Positions 36,604-45,668 are shown, counted from the stretch's first letter. The stretch is 64,000 nt of DNA from Saprospiraceae bacterium (GCA_020848995.1 JADLHA010000019.1:1-64000), one strand, 5' to 3'. Notes: generated by a model not told the origin, from the sequence alone. A program made the numbers and translations.

Positions 36604-37752
36604 TCATTTCAACACCGCGGCCCGCACCACGGCGCCCGCACCCCAGCGTCGCCGGATGTGGTCGAGCTGTTGCATGAGCGCAACCTGCTCCTGCGTATCT
36701 TCGAAAAGGCTGAGCTGGCAGTGGCCATGCACCAGGCCGCTGAACTTGACCCCGATCAGCCGGATGAGCTGTCGCTTTTCGTACAGCTTTTCAAACAACT
36801 CAAAGCATACCCTTCGCAAGGTGTCGTCGTGCGCCGTATGCGCAATCCGCCGCTGCCGCGAATAGGTGTTGAAATCCGCATAGCGGATCTTCACCGTCAC
36901 GCAGTTGCAGACGCGGCCACCCTGGCGCAACTCAAAGGCCAGTTTCTCGCACATGTCCAGCATCAGCACGCGTATGCGCTGCAGGTCGAGGGTGTCCTGC
37001 TCAAAAGTGCACTCTTTGGAAATGGACTTCTGCTCTCTGTACGGGACCACCGGGGAGACGTCGATGGCGTTGGACCGCTCCCACAGGCTCCTGCCCGACT
37101 CGCGGCCAAACTCCCGCTGCAACAGCTTCACCGGGATCTCGCGCAGCGTGGCGATCTTGCTCACCCCCATGAATCGCAAGCGCCTGTGCGTCTGCTGTCC
37201 GATGCCCGGTATGCGCTCCGTGCCCAGCGGCGATAAAAATTCGCGCTCCGTGCCCGTGGCAATCTCCAGCACGCCGTTGGGCTTGGCCTCATCCGTGGCG
37301 ATCTTGCTCACCAGCTTGTTGACCGACAAACCAAACGACATGGGCAAGCCACTCTCCTTCACCAGCCGCTGCCGCAGCTCCTTCGCCCAGCGCATACACC
37401 CGAAATAGCGGTCCATGCCCGTGAGGTCCAGGTAAAACTCGTCGATGGACGCCTTCTCAAACAAGGGCGCCTGGTCCGCAATGATCTCCGTCACCAGGGC
37501 CGAGTGCCTCGCATAAACATCCATGTCGCCCCGAACGACGACGGCCTGCGGACACAGCCGCAAGGCCATCTTCATCGGCATCGCCGAATGCACCCCAAAA
37601 GCCCGCGCCTCGTAGCTACACGCCGCCACGACACCGCGACTCCCGTGACCACCCACAATCAGAGGCTTGCCCCTCAACTGACTGTTGTGCAGACGCTCGA
37701 CCGAAACAAAAAAGGCATCCAGATCCAGATGCAATATGGCTCGCTGATACAT
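36604..37752 (-). CDS. dinB: DNA polymerase IV (Y-family)
   Basis: A 382-aa protein from ATG 37752 (track start 37782). Catalytic acidic residues lie in LDLDAFFVSVE (near 8-18) and the SIDEFYLDLTG (near 103-113). The helix-hairpin-helix and little-finger domains follow (IPGIGQQTHRRLRFMGV, near 180; GRDVWERS-like GRSLWERSN, near 220). It replicates past DNA damage and is often SOS-controlled. Its promoter (-7 TATATTTG on the minus strand at 37780-37787) overlaps a palindromic operator next to the divergent S24-type repressor gene. Confidence 0.92.
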   Translation of the reverse strand: MYQRAILHLDLDAFFVSVERLHNSQLRGKPLIVGGHGSRGVVAACSYEARAFGVHSAMPMKMALRLCPQAVVVRGDMDVYARHSALVTEIIADQAPLFEKASIDEFYLDLTGMDRYFGCMRWAKELRQRLVKESGLPMSFGLSVNKLVSKIATDEAKPNGVLEIATGTEREFLSPLGTERIPGIGQQTHRRLRFMGVSKIATLREIPVKLLQREFGRESGRSLWERSNAIDVSPVVPYREQKSISKECTFEQDTLDLQRIRVLMLDMCEKLAFELRQGGRVCNCVTVKIRYADFNTYSRQRRIAHTAHDDTLRRVCFELFEKLYEKRQLIRLIGVKFSGLVHGHCQLSLFEDTQEQVALMQQLDHIRRRWGAGAVVRAAVLK

Positions 37753-37762
37753 CGCGACTGTG

Positions 37763-37787
37763 TTTGTCGGTTTTATCGACAAATATA
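37763..37787. promoter_or_regulatory. Palindromic operator overlapping the dinB promoter
   Basis: TTTGTCG (37763-37769) and CGACAAA (37777-37783) form a perfect 7-bp inverted repeat with 7 nt between. The dinB -7 element (37780-37787) overlaps the right arm. The adjacent S24-type repressor gene is the natural candidate regulator. Confidence 0.7.
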
Positions 37788-37831
37788 GGACGGATTTTCC
37801 ATCGCGTTCAAATCATGACGAAAAAATCAGC

Positions 37832-37839
37832 TACCTTTG
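37832..37839 (+). promoter_or_regulatory. -7 element of the S24-type repressor gene
   Basis: TACCTTTG matches TAnnTTTG and lies 33 nt upstream of ATG 37873. Confidence 0.5.
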
Positions 37840-37872
37840 TGATCATCTAAGCGAACCTATTGCCTAACCAAT

Positions 37873-38643
37873 ATGTACTTTGCTGAAAATCTTAAATTTA
37901 TACGTGAAAAATGCGGCTGGTCGCAGGCGGAAGCCGCCGGAAAGCTCGGCATACCGCGCACGACGCTCGGCGATTACGAGCGCGGACATACGGAACCGAG
38001 TTTAGAAGCCCTGGTCACCATGGCCCGAACGTATGGAGTCTCTGTTGAGTCGCTGCTCTGCCGGAGGCTGCGCACCATTGCCTGGGAAGAGGAACGCGAG
38101 GGAATGCCACGCGTGGTGGCCGTCACCGTAGACCCTCAAAACCGCCCCAACATCGAACTGGTGCGCACCCGCGCTGCCGCAGGCTACATCGACAGCTTCG
38201 CAGATCCGGAATTCATCAGCGAGCTTCCCCATTTTCAGTTGCCGGCCCTCCATGGACGCCTGCGCGCCTTCGAGATCGAAGGGGACTCCATGCTCCCTCT
38301 TGAAGCGGGAAGCATCGTCGTCTGCAAATATGTTGAAACAATCACCGGCGTAAAAGACGGCCACTGCTACGTGGTGGTCTCCATTCGCGACGGCGTCGTG
38401 TACAAACGGCTGCAGCAGGATGCCAAACGCGAATGCTTCATCTGCCGCTCCGATAACACCCGTTACCCCGCTTTCGCACTACCCTGGAACGAAGTGCGCG
38501 AACTCTGGGAATACCAGGCACACATCGCCTTTCGCGATCCTTCAACCGTCCACCAAAGCCTGCTGGAAGAAAAAATCGAGGAAATCCGCAAAAACGTTGC
38601 CGACCTTCACCGCAGCAACAAGCCCGCCGACCACTCCCGCTAA
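37873..38643 (+). CDS. XRE-S24 repressor (LexA/CI-like)
   Basis: A 256-aa protein. Residues about 1-65 are an XRE helix-turn-helix (FIREKCGWSQAEAAGKLGIPRTTLGDYERG). The C-terminal half is an S24 peptidase domain: cleavage site AAAGYID (near 98-104), catalytic Ser in EGDSMLP (near 137-143) and catalytic Lys in VYKRL (near 177-181). This is the layout of RecA-induced self-cleaving repressors such as LexA and CI. It is divergent from dinB with a palindrome overlapping the dinB promoter, so it most likely represses dinB and releases it on DNA damage. The C-terminal 40 residues (EEKIEEIRKNVADLHRSN) form an extra helix. Confidence 0.85.
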   Translation: MYFAENLKFIREKCGWSQAEAAGKLGIPRTTLGDYERGHTEPSLEALVTMARTYGVSVESLLCRRLRTIAWEEEREGMPRVVAVTVDPQNRPNIELVRTRAAAGYIDSFADPEFISELPHFQLPALHGRLRAFEIEGDSMLPLEAGSIVVCKYVETITGVKDGHCYVVVSIRDGVVYKRLQQDAKRECFICRSDNTRYPAFALPWNEVRELWEYQAHIAFRDPSTVHQSLLEEKIEEIRKNVADLHRSNKPADHSR

Positions 38644-38672
38644 GCTCCCGGCCTTCCTTCCGGACAAAAAAA

Positions 38673-38695
38673 ATCCGGGACTTTTGGCCCCGGAT
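38673..38695 (-). terminator. Intrinsic terminator of the PDZ operon
   Basis: ATCCGGG (38673-38679) and CCCGGAT (38689-38695) form a GC-rich stem. On the minus strand it is followed by a run of eight U residues (AAAAAAAA on the plus strand), so it ends the BlaI-M56-PDZ operon. On the plus strand the same stem may help end the repressor transcript. Confidence 0.7.
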
Positions 38696-38750
38696 CGTGC
38701 GAAATTTTGGTTATTAAACTATGCTTGGCACAAAGGTAACCGGGTGCGCG

Positions 38751-39644
38751 TCATTTCACAATAATTTTTTGGGTAAGCACCTTTTCCCCCTGGGTCACCT
38801 TTAAAATTAAGGTTCCCTGGGCGTTCAACAGCTTCACTTCGCGCTCGTAACGGCCATCAAAATCATCGACCCGCTCGCGGTAATGCTCCTTTCCGTTGAG
38901 GTCCACGACTTCTATCACCATGGGTTCCGGAGGGCCGCTGAAAGCGATTTTCAACTGCCCCTCGCTCGGGTTGGGGCTACCGCTGAGGTACTCAACGCTC
39001 AGGCTCTTCTCCCGAACGCGTTCCTCTCCTTGTTCGATCTCGATTTCTTCAACGCGCTCCTCAGTTCCCTCGGGGCCTTCTTTTCGGATCACGATTCGCC
39101 GGCGACCCTCCTCTTCCTCGATCTTCACACGCTTCTCCCCGTTCTCCTTTCTGCAGATGGAGACCTCTTTGCAATGCTTTCGCTCGCCGGGCTTACAGCA
39201 ACGCGGCTTCTCCGGCATCGAAACGGTTTCCTCTTTGCGCTCCTGCAACTGAACCGTCATCGCGCCCTCCCTGGCATTGCGCAGGTATCGAACGCGAACC
39301 TTGTCTCCAGGCTTTTTCACGGAAAGGGCCTCAATGACCGCCTCCACTGTGGGTGTTTCCCGTCCGGCTACGTTCAGCAGGATATCGCCTTCGCGAAGCC
39401 CCGCCTTTTCGGCAGCCGATCCCGAAAAGCATTCGATGACCTGTGCGCCATTGTTTCCATCGACGTTTTCGAGCATTACGCCCAATACGGCCTTATTGGG
39501 TGAAGATGTGCTGACCCCGGGCCCTTCCGGTTTCGCAATCCCCTCCCGGGACGTCCCCTTACCGTTCTTTTCTCCTGTCTCCTGGGCGGTGAGCAGGGTG
39601 CTGGTCATGGCCAGCAGGCTAAGACAAAAAAGGATGTTTTTCAT
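38751..39644 (-). CDS. PDZ-domain protein with T9SS sorting tail
   Basis: A 297-aa protein with an SPI signal (FCLSLLAMTSTLLTAQ), a PDZ domain (about 50-125, VLGVMLENVD... KAGLREGDILLNV ... VRVRYLRNAREG), a highly charged Glu/Arg/Cys-containing middle (about 140-215), and a C-terminal T9SS sorting domain (NPSEGQLKIAF ... LTQKIIVK). PDZ domains bind C-terminal peptides and often act in envelope proteolysis. It is the last gene of an operon with a BlaI-type repressor and an M56 peptidase, joined by 4-nt overlaps, so it may be the effector controlled by that sensor pair. No protease domain is present. Confidence 0.75.
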   Translation of the reverse strand: MKNILFCLSLLAMTSTLLTAQETGEKNGKGTSREGIAKPEGPGVSTSSPNKAVLGVMLENVDGNNGAQVIECFSGSAAEKAGLREGDILLNVAGRETPTVEAVIEALSVKKPGDKVRVRYLRNAREGAMTVQLQERKEETVSMPEKPRCCKPGERKHCKEVSICRKENGEKRVKIEEEEGRRRIVIRKEGPEGTEERVEEIEIEQGEERVREKSLSVEYLSGSPNPSEGQLKIAFSGPPEPMVIEVVDLNGKEHYRERVDDFDGRYEREVKLLNAQGTLILKVTQGEKVLTQKIIVK

Positions 39645-41086
39645 TGTTCAGACATTTTTAAAATTTCCAAAATAGCTGTAGAGGTCTTCTTCTTAGGTGC
39701 GCTCACCTCCGGCTTCCTGGCATTTCCCCGCAAGCCGTTTCGATCGCCTCGGATCGTTATGCCCTCCGCCGAACGAACGATTTCCACGTGAAAACTTTTT
39801 CCCTGTGTAGAAATGATCCAGGCTCCGTCGCCGTCTGCTCCACCCAGCGTGTCGTTATGCAGCGTAAAAACCCGGGGCCGCACGGTTGTTTCTCTTTTCA
39901 CCGGACTTTCCTCCACGGCAACCATTTCTTCTCGCCTTTCCGGCAATTCAGGGACAGCGGTTTTTTGCTGCACCGTTCCCGGCTTTGCTGCGTGTTGTCT
40001 GCCCGGCTGGGGCGTCCTGCGATGAGGTCTTACGGGTTGCCTGCCCTGTTTCGACAAAACCGGTAAGCAAACCATCTCCTCTCCTTTCTCCCCGCCGTCA
40101 ACCACCACCTGCCTCGTTTCCTCAAGGGGTCTTTCCCCCCTGCCAACCATAAGCATACAAACGCTCGTTAGTATTACTATGAGTTGAATTGCTCCGAAAC
40201 GAGGATGTGCTTTTACCTCCGGATAGAGGATGTTTTCAATGCGCCGCCGCAACTGGTTCTTGGGCCTGAAGAAAGGGATCGACCCCAAGGGGACAAAACC
40301 GCGTTGCTCCTCGACTTTCAGGATCAGTTTTGCATACACCAACGGTGCTGCGGTGTGCTTGCCCGCCAAAGTGTCGGCACTGAGTTCCCGGTCGAGACGG
40401 ATTTGCCCTAGCAGGATGTGCACCGCAGGATTGAAAAAATAAACCACCTCGGCAAACTGCACAAGGAGGTTAGTCCACTGATCTCCAACCGTAAGGTGGG
40501 CGAGCTCGTGCGCCAAAATGCACTCCACCTCCTTTGGACTGAGCGAATTGACCCAGGCTGCCGGCACCACGATGAGCGGTTTAAAAACACCTGTCAGTAT
40601 GGCGGTGCCCAACCGGTCACTTTGCATCAACGAGTGTTTCCAGGACAGGCCCAACCGTTGTTCGAGCTTGCGGAGAGGCTTCTCCCAAGATGGATGGGCG
40701 AGCGGGACCGCCTGGCGGACGAACTTGCTCAGGTACACGTGGCTGAACGCCAGTCGAATGAAAAAGATCAGGGAGCCAACGAACCATATGAGGTTGATCC
40801 ACGGCATGGCTTCATCAGAAAGGGCCCACGGCGAAATCCCTGCAAACGGCGATGTAAGGTGCCCGGATCCGGTAAGCGCCATGGCAAAGCCAGCCACATT
40901 CCAGAGCATAAATAAACTCAGGCCTGCAAGTGAAAGCAATACCGTTGCCCGATGGGGCATTTTGAGCACGTGTCTGAGTCCCCATAACAGGGCTGTGATC
41001 GCTGCAGCCTGCCACAGGGAGTCGACCAGTGCATGGGCCAGGGCATGCTGCAACGATTCGGGAATCAGCACGGTGAAATTGTTCAT
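39641..41086 (-). CDS. M56 (BlaR1-type) membrane metallopeptidase
   Basis: A 481-aa protein. N-terminal membrane helices lie at about 15-35, 45-68 and 92-120. The zinc motif HELAHLTVGDQW (near 190-201) with downstream NPAVHIL fits M56 peptidases (BlaR1/MecR1). A further helix (about 300-320, GAIQLIVILTSVCMLMV) precedes a Pro/Arg/Gln-rich C-terminal region. No beta-lactam-binding domain is present, so the sensed ligand is not beta-lactam. Activated M56 peptidases cleave the cognate BlaI repressor; the BlaI gene overlaps its start by 4 nt. Confidence 0.85.
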   Translation of the reverse strand: MNNFTVLIPESLQHALAHALVDSLWQAAAITALLWGLRHVLKMPHRATVLLSLAGLSLFMLWNVAGFAMALTGSGHLTSPFAGISPWALSDEAMPWINLIWFVGSLIFFIRLAFSHVYLSKFVRQAVPLAHPSWEKPLRKLEQRLGLSWKHSLMQSDRLGTAILTGVFKPLIVVPAAWVNSLSPKEVECILAHELAHLTVGDQWTNLLVQFAEVVYFFNPAVHILLGQIRLDRELSADTLAGKHTAAPLVYAKLILKVEEQRGFVPLGSIPFFRPKNQLRRRIENILYPEVKAHPRFGAIQLIVILTSVCMLMVGRGERPLEETRQVVVDGGEKGEEMVCLPVLSKQGRQPVRPHRRTPQPGRQHAAKPGTVQQKTAVPELPERREEMVAVEESPVKRETTVRPRVFTLHNDTLGGADGDGAWIISTQGKSFHVEIVRSAEGITIRGDRNGLRGNARKPEVSAPKKKTSTAILEILKMSEQ

Positions 41087-41472
41087 TTTTTAGCCTGCCT
41101 TTCCATGTCCCGGATCAACTGCTTCAGATCGCGCAGCTCTTCGGGACTTGCCTTGTAATTGCCCAATGCCTGTAAGACCATTTGCATAGGGGATCCTTCA
41201 AACACGAGGTCTATCATCCCCCGCAACAGATTTTTCTTTACCTGCCGCTCCTTGAGGATTGCACTATACCGGTGGCCCTTTCCGACCGGCTGGCGGTCCA
41301 CAAGGCCCTTCTCGTACATGATCTGCAGCATTTTCAGGCTCGTAGTATACCCCACGTCCTTCTTTTCGTTCATCAGGAAATTGACCTCCTTCACCGTGCA
41401 GGGACCGTACTTCCAAAGGATTTGCAGGATCTCCATTTCCCCATCCGTGGGCATTACTGGTTGCGTTTTCAT
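41083..41472 (-). CDS. blaI: BlaI/MecI-type transcriptional repressor
   Basis: A 129-aa protein from ATG 41472 (the track extends to 41520). It has a winged helix (about 10-75: MPTDGEMEILQILWKYGPCTVKEV) and a dimerisation helix region (80-125), the size and layout of BlaI/MecI. It overlaps the M56 gene by 4 nt. The promoter region contains TTTGAC-N7-GTCAAA (41490-41508), and the -7 element TAGATTTG (minus strand, 41505-41512) overlaps the right half, so autorepression is likely. Confidence 0.88.
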   Translation of the reverse strand: MKTQPVMPTDGEMEILQILWKYGPCTVKEVNFLMNEKKDVGYTTSLKMLQIMYEKGLVDRQPVGKGHRYSAILKERQVKKNLLRGMIDLVFEGSPMQMVLQALGNYKASPEELRDLKQLIRDMERQAKK

Positions 41473-41489
41473 ATGGCAGCGTTGACAAA

Positions 41490-41512
41490 TTTGACTGGTT
41501 GCGTCAAATCTA
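41490..41512 (-). promoter_or_regulatory. Promoter and operator of the blaI operon
   Basis: An inverted repeat TTTGAC (41490-41495) / GTCAAA (41503-41508) overlaps a -7 element (TAGATTTG on the minus strand). A TTTG lies 23 nt further upstream on the minus strand. The ATG is 32 nt downstream. Confidence 0.6.
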
Positions 41513-41614
41513 CGAAACAATTCGTATTATTTAAACAAATTTTAACGCACATGCGGTCATTCCTTCCCTGAACAGGTCATGGAAAATGGATAGAGCCTGA
41601 TGAAAAATGGAGTC

Positions 41615-44233
41615 CTACCGGATTCCTGCCTTCTCAAACCACAGCATGCGCGTCGCACCCGAATGCGTGCGCAACAACAGCCCGTATTGCCCACCAGGCA
41701 ATCCATCGAGGGATAAGTGTTCTACAGGCTCCATCCTTTTCAGCAGGCGACCGGAACCGTCGATCAGTTGCATCTCCGCCAGCGCACCCCAACGCGTAGC
41801 GCGCAGCGTGATCCATTGGTCCGCAGGACTCGGGTACAGGTAGTAGTGAATGCCTTCGAGCCATTCCTCGGTTGCAGTATTGACCTCCACCCGGAATGGG
41901 AAATCCGCTATGCACCCGTTTGCATCTACTACCCTCAAGGTGTAATCTCCGGCAACCAGCGAGTCCCTCTGTTGCCCACTTACGGTCGCCGTATAGGGCG
42001 GTACGCCCCCGGTAATGACCAGGTTTTCAAGTCCCCCGTTATTCTTTCCCGGAGAAGCGGGGCGCACGCTGAAATTTGCCTTCAGCGCTTCAGGTTCAGA
42101 GAGCACAAAGGTAAACTCGGATTCCGTCTGCCTCGACGAGGTGATGGTCAGTTTATAGGTACCTGAACTAACGTTTGTTAGTGCTGGAGTTGTATCTCCC
42201 GTATTCCACCGAAAGCGAAAGGGGTCGGCCCCGAGGAGGTCTTCGACGGAGATGGATCCCTTTCCTCCGTTACAGGGTATGCTGTCAAAACGAACTTTGG
42301 TGATCTCCGGAACCGAACAGTCGTAAGGTATGTCTTTGCAGAGCACATCCGAGTCGCATTCTCCGATAGCGATCATGCAAATTCGCACCGTAGGGGCACT
42401 GCAATCGAGTACGTAGTTCACTTCGTTGCCAGACAGGGTGTCCTTACCGATGATCCACAGTGCATCGCCTGCATTTTTCGACTCGGAGCGGAGCATGATG
42501 AATTCGTAATCTTTGCTGACGCTGAAGTCTGCACTTGGGGCAAGGCTGAGTTGTTTGGTGAGGGTGTCGCGGATTCCCGCAGACAGGTTGTCGTAACGTC
42601 CGCTGGCGCTGACTTCCTGCCGGACTGCGCGCACCAGGTATTCATACCGGAAACCAGCCTGCAGGCAGGAGTCGGTATACGTGGTGTCGGTTAACCCACT
42701 GGCGATCACGTCAAACTGGGTGTTGCCCTCGATCTTGCGGCTGATCGTGTACCCGCCGGTGGCACCGGTTACTTTTCTCCACAGCAGTCGGATGGAATTG
42801 CCGGTTTCCGATAGACGAAGCTGTGATGGCCCCGCCCAGGGATGCAGCCGCAGGCTGGGGTCACCCATGAGGGCGATGTGGATTTGGCGCGCAAAGTTTC
42901 CTGCAACATAAGTCGATTGGTTGTTCATGCTGGTTCGCGCAGCGTACCCGATGGTCTCCCCAAGCCCCATATGGTGCAATACCCAAAGCGGTCTTCCCGA
43001 CCAGCCGTTTGACAATACCGTCCCGCTGGCCAGGGCGGCCCGGAGAAAATTGTTCGGACTATCCCAGTCGCCGAAGTAACTTCCAAACAAAAAGGTAAAT
43101 ACCGTCTGAAGGCTGTCGGTAGCCATGTTGGCCGTATTGGAAATTCCGTTGGCACTTGTATAACTGCCACTCCCCGCACCGAAGGAACAGAGGTAGGATT
43201 TTTTGAGCAGGCTGTCGCGGTAGCTTCCGTACACCACATTCTGGGGTCCAAAGAAACTCGAAAAATTTTTCATCCCGCTTTGGCCGAAGGCCTCCGCCTG
43301 GAAGTTAAAGTTGTCCTGCACGATCCCGCTTCGCTGGGCAGGGATCTGCCCGGTGCGCCACCTGTGGTTTTTATTGAGGTAGTTTCTCAGCAACTCGATT
43401 TCCGGTTTATTCAGTGCGGTCATGTTGAAAAAATCGACCCTTCCCACTTCGAGGTCTGCATCTGAAGGCAGGTTGGTCTGGTCAAATTTTCCATCTCCCG
43501 GGACATTCCGGTTGGCTTCCCGGCTGGCCGCCGCGTTGTCGACCATTAAATCCGTCCAGATGCCATCGAGATCGGCATAGTAAACGTCGGCCGGCCAGGC
43601 CCCTATGTGGTCGGGATGCGCATCCGGAGCCAGGTTTCCCGAATAGGGAACTTTGACATGCCCCAAAATGAAAACCGCGCGCAGATCCGGATGGATGAGT
43701 TTGAGGTCGCCGATGCGCTTGCGGATGTCGACGACCGACTGGCGCGAATCGGGGACAAAATTCAATACGTTCCACCCTTCGTTGGCCAGGTCGCTCTTCC
43801 AGGTAGCGATTTCCGCAACGAGCTGGGCGTTGACTGCGCTATCGACGAGCAGCAAAATGCTCCCGTTCCAATTCTGCGCGGGAAGGCCGGTGGAGGCATA
43901 CACGTAGCCCGATCCCGTTACCGAGGTGCTGCTGCGGACCACCCGGTATTCGTAAGCTTTCCCCTTTTCCACGGTCTTGTCGACATATAAGGTAGAGTCT
44001 GCAGGCAAGGTCGCCCGTACGGTTCCCCAGGAAGAGCTTCCTTTGTTCTTGCGGAATACGGTGTACCCGGTGGCATTCGCATCGTTGACCCATTGAAGGG
44101 TGATCTCGGGAGGATTTTCCGAAGTTTCCACCCAGATCTGAACGGAGGCTTTGATGCTGTAGTTCTGGGCCTGAATGCATGGGGCAAAGGCAATGAGTGC
44201 GGCAATGGCTAACCAGGAATACGGGCGGTGCAT
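41615..44233 (-). CDS. Large secreted T9SS cargo, C25-like N-terminal region
   Basis: An 872-aa protein from ATG 44233 (track 44377), giving a signal peptide (YSWLAIAALIAFAPCIQAQ). A fibronectin type III domain (about 25-110) is followed by a region resembling the caspase-like fold of gingipain-type C25 peptidases (about 120-440): SILLLVDSAV, AVFILGHVKVPYSGN, WPADVYYADLDG, LEVGRVDF. The catalytic Cys/His pair could not be confirmed. A second FN3 domain (about 470-560) and a SprB-type module (about 690-760, CNGGKGSISV ... RFRWNTGDTTPALTNVSSGTYKLTITS; short quote) come next, and a T9SS type A tail (YPSPADQWITL) ends the protein. It is a cell-surface or secreted protein; the enzyme activity is uncertain. 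Confidence 0.6.
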   Translation of the reverse strand: MHRPYSWLAIAALIAFAPCIQAQNYSIKASVQIWVETSENPPEITLQWVNDANATGYTVFRKNKGSSSWGTVRATLPADSTLYVDKTVEKGKAYEYRVVRSSTSVTGSGYVYASTGLPAQNWNGSILLLVDSAVNAQLVAEIATWKSDLANEGWNVLNFVPDSRQSVVDIRKRIGDLKLIHPDLRAVFILGHVKVPYSGNLAPDAHPDHIGAWPADVYYADLDGIWTDLMVDNAAASREANRNVPGDGKFDQTNLPSDADLEVGRVDFFNMTALNKPEIELLRNYLNKNHRWRTGQIPAQRSGIVQDNFNFQAEAFGQSGMKNFSSFFGPQNVVYGSYRDSLLKKSYLCSFGAGSGSYTSANGISNTANMATDSLQTVFTFLFGSYFGDWDSPNNFLRAALASGTVLSNGWSGRPLWVLHHMGLGETIGYAARTSMNNQSTYVAGNFARQIHIALMGDPSLRLHPWAGPSQLRLSETGNSIRLLWRKVTGATGGYTISRKIEGNTQFDVIASGLTDTTYTDSCLQAGFRYEYLVRAVRQEVSASGRYDNLSAGIRDTLTKQLSLAPSADFSVSKDYEFIMLRSESKNAGDALWIIGKDTLSGNEVNYVLDCSAPTVRICMIAIGECDSDVLCKDIPYDCSVPEITKVRFDSIPCNGGKGSISVEDLLGADPFRFRWNTGDTTPALTNVSSGTYKLTITSSRQTESEFTFVLSEPEALKANFSVRPASPGKNNGGLENLVITGGVPPYTATVSGQQRDSLVAGDYTLRVVDANGCIADFPFRVEVNTATEEWLEGIHYYLYPSPADQWITLRATRWGALAEMQLIDGSGRLLKRMEPVEHLSLDGLPGGQYGLLLRTHSGATRMLWFEKAGIR

Positions 44234-44362
44234 AGGCGACTTTTGAATCGTGAAAATAATGGAATTCTTCTGATCGGGTCGCGATATTTCAACTCCTAAA
44301 TGCTCAATTTGAGGCTGGTTTTGAACCAAATTGATCAAAACGGAGTTTTTCGAGGTGCCCAT

Positions 44363-44370
44363 TATCTTTG
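44363..44370 (+). promoter_or_regulatory. -7 element of the fatty acid desaturase gene
   Basis: TATCTTTG fits TAnnTTTG and lies 16 nt upstream of ATG 44387. A weak TTTTT lies at -33 spacing. Confidence 0.5.
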
Positions 44371-44386
44371 CACCCATTTATTCTAT

Positions 44387-45430
44387 ATGCACCAGGCTTC
44401 CGACACCGATTTTCTGGAAAAAGTCAAAATGGCCCTCCAAACCATCAAACCCTGGCAAAAGACCGATGGCAAAAAGGCCGGTTCCCAATTATTGACTTCC
44501 TTCGGCCCCTTTTTACTGCTCTGGGTTGTGATTTACCTGGTTTGGGACCTCAATGCCTGGGCAGCCATTGGTCTGAGTTTGGTCAACGCCCTGTTTTTGG
44601 TGCGCATATTCATCATCCAGCACGACTGCGGACACCAAAGTTTTGTTTCCAACGGCGGCCTGAGAAAGCTGATCGGTCATGCCTGCAGCCTGATGAGTTC
44701 CATCCCCTACACCTACTGGGCGGGATCACACCAGTTTCACCACGCCAACAACGGTCGCCTCGAAGTAAGAGATATTGGCGACATCGACACCCTTACGGTG
44801 CGCGAATACGCGGCCCTCAGCCGCTGGGGCCGGTTTCGCTACCGCCTGTACCGGTCTCCGCTGGTGATGTTCTTCCTGGGGCCCATTTACTACGTCTTCA
44901 TTCACAACCGCCTGCCTCTCATCCACCTGCCTGAATTCCGCAAATTCCGGCCTGGCCTCCTGCTGAGCAATGTGACTTACCTGACGGTATTGATCTCCCT
45001 GTGCTTTTTGCTCGACTGGCAGAAATTTCTTGCCATACACGCCATCATCCTGTGTGCTTTTGCCGTAGTGGCCATCTGGTTTTTCTACGTACAGCACCAG
45101 CACGAACACGGATATAAGCATTGGCGCGACAAATGGGAATTTGCACACGCCGCCGTGCAGGGAAGCAGCTTTTACAGGCTTCCACGATGGCTGAACTGGT
45201 TTACGGGCAACATCGCCTACCACCACATCCACCACCTCAACCCGGCGATTCCGAACTACCACCTACGCCAATGCATGGAGGCCATTCCCTGGTTTAGCCG
45301 GTACACCACAGAAATCCGCTTTTTTGAGAGCCTGCGGCTCGCAGGCCACAAGCTCTGGGACGAACAGAGCGAGCGCATGATCGGATTCAGGGAATATGCT
45401 CGGATGCAACGCATGGGAGCGGTGCTGTAG
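44387..45430 (+). CDS. Membrane fatty acid desaturase
   Basis: A 347-aa protein from ATG 44387. Histidine boxes are HDCGH (near 80-84), SHQFHHANNG (near 115-125) and YHHIHHLNP (near 280-288), with an additional HQHEHG (near 235), which is the tri-partite pattern of di-iron acyl-lipid desaturases of the DesA/omega-6 type. Four hydrophobic helices surround the boxes (about 30-70, 155-175, 195-230). It introduces double bonds in membrane lipids, often in response to cold. No redox partner is next to it. Confidence 0.85.
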   Translation: MHQASDTDFLEKVKMALQTIKPWQKTDGKKAGSQLLTSFGPFLLLWVVIYLVWDLNAWAAIGLSLVNALFLVRIFIIQHDCGHQSFVSNGGLRKLIGHACSLMSSIPYTYWAGSHQFHHANNGRLEVRDIGDIDTLTVREYAALSRWGRFRYRLYRSPLVMFFLGPIYYVFIHNRLPLIHLPEFRKFRPGLLLSNVTYLTVLISLCFLLDWQKFLAIHAIILCAFAVVAIWFFYVQHQHEHGYKHWRDKWEFAHAAVQGSSFYRLPRWLNWFTGNIAYHHIHHLNPAIPNYHLRQCMEAIPWFSRYTTEIRFFESLRLAGHKLWDEQSERMIGFREYARMQRMGAVL

Positions 45431-45668
45431 TCCCCCCACTGTGTGAGTCGTATTGCCCCGGAAAGTTTCTGCCCATAGCAAATTTCCTCCCCGACCGGCT
45501 AAAGGCCTTGTCCTGAAAAAGGAATTAGCCTTGAAATTTCCGCCCTCCTGAAAATTTTTTAAAAATTTCTCTTCCCGGATGAACGCAATTTAAAAAAAGC
45601 GGGTTATATGGATTCAGCCAACCCTCCGAGACCAGCTTGTCTTAAATCACCTACTAAATACGTTCACC
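45431..45668. other. Intergenic region upstream of the VWA gene
   Basis: About 240 bp with no gene. GGTTATAT at about 45604 resembles half of the palindrome seen at 48536, but the 24-nt spacing to a TTTGC element is not present. Confidence 0.35.

Noticed and set aside
45595-45625. GGTTATAT before the VWA gene as a fourth palindrome-N24-TTTGC site
   Set aside because: The left half of the palindrome is missing and no TTTGC lies 24 nt downstream.
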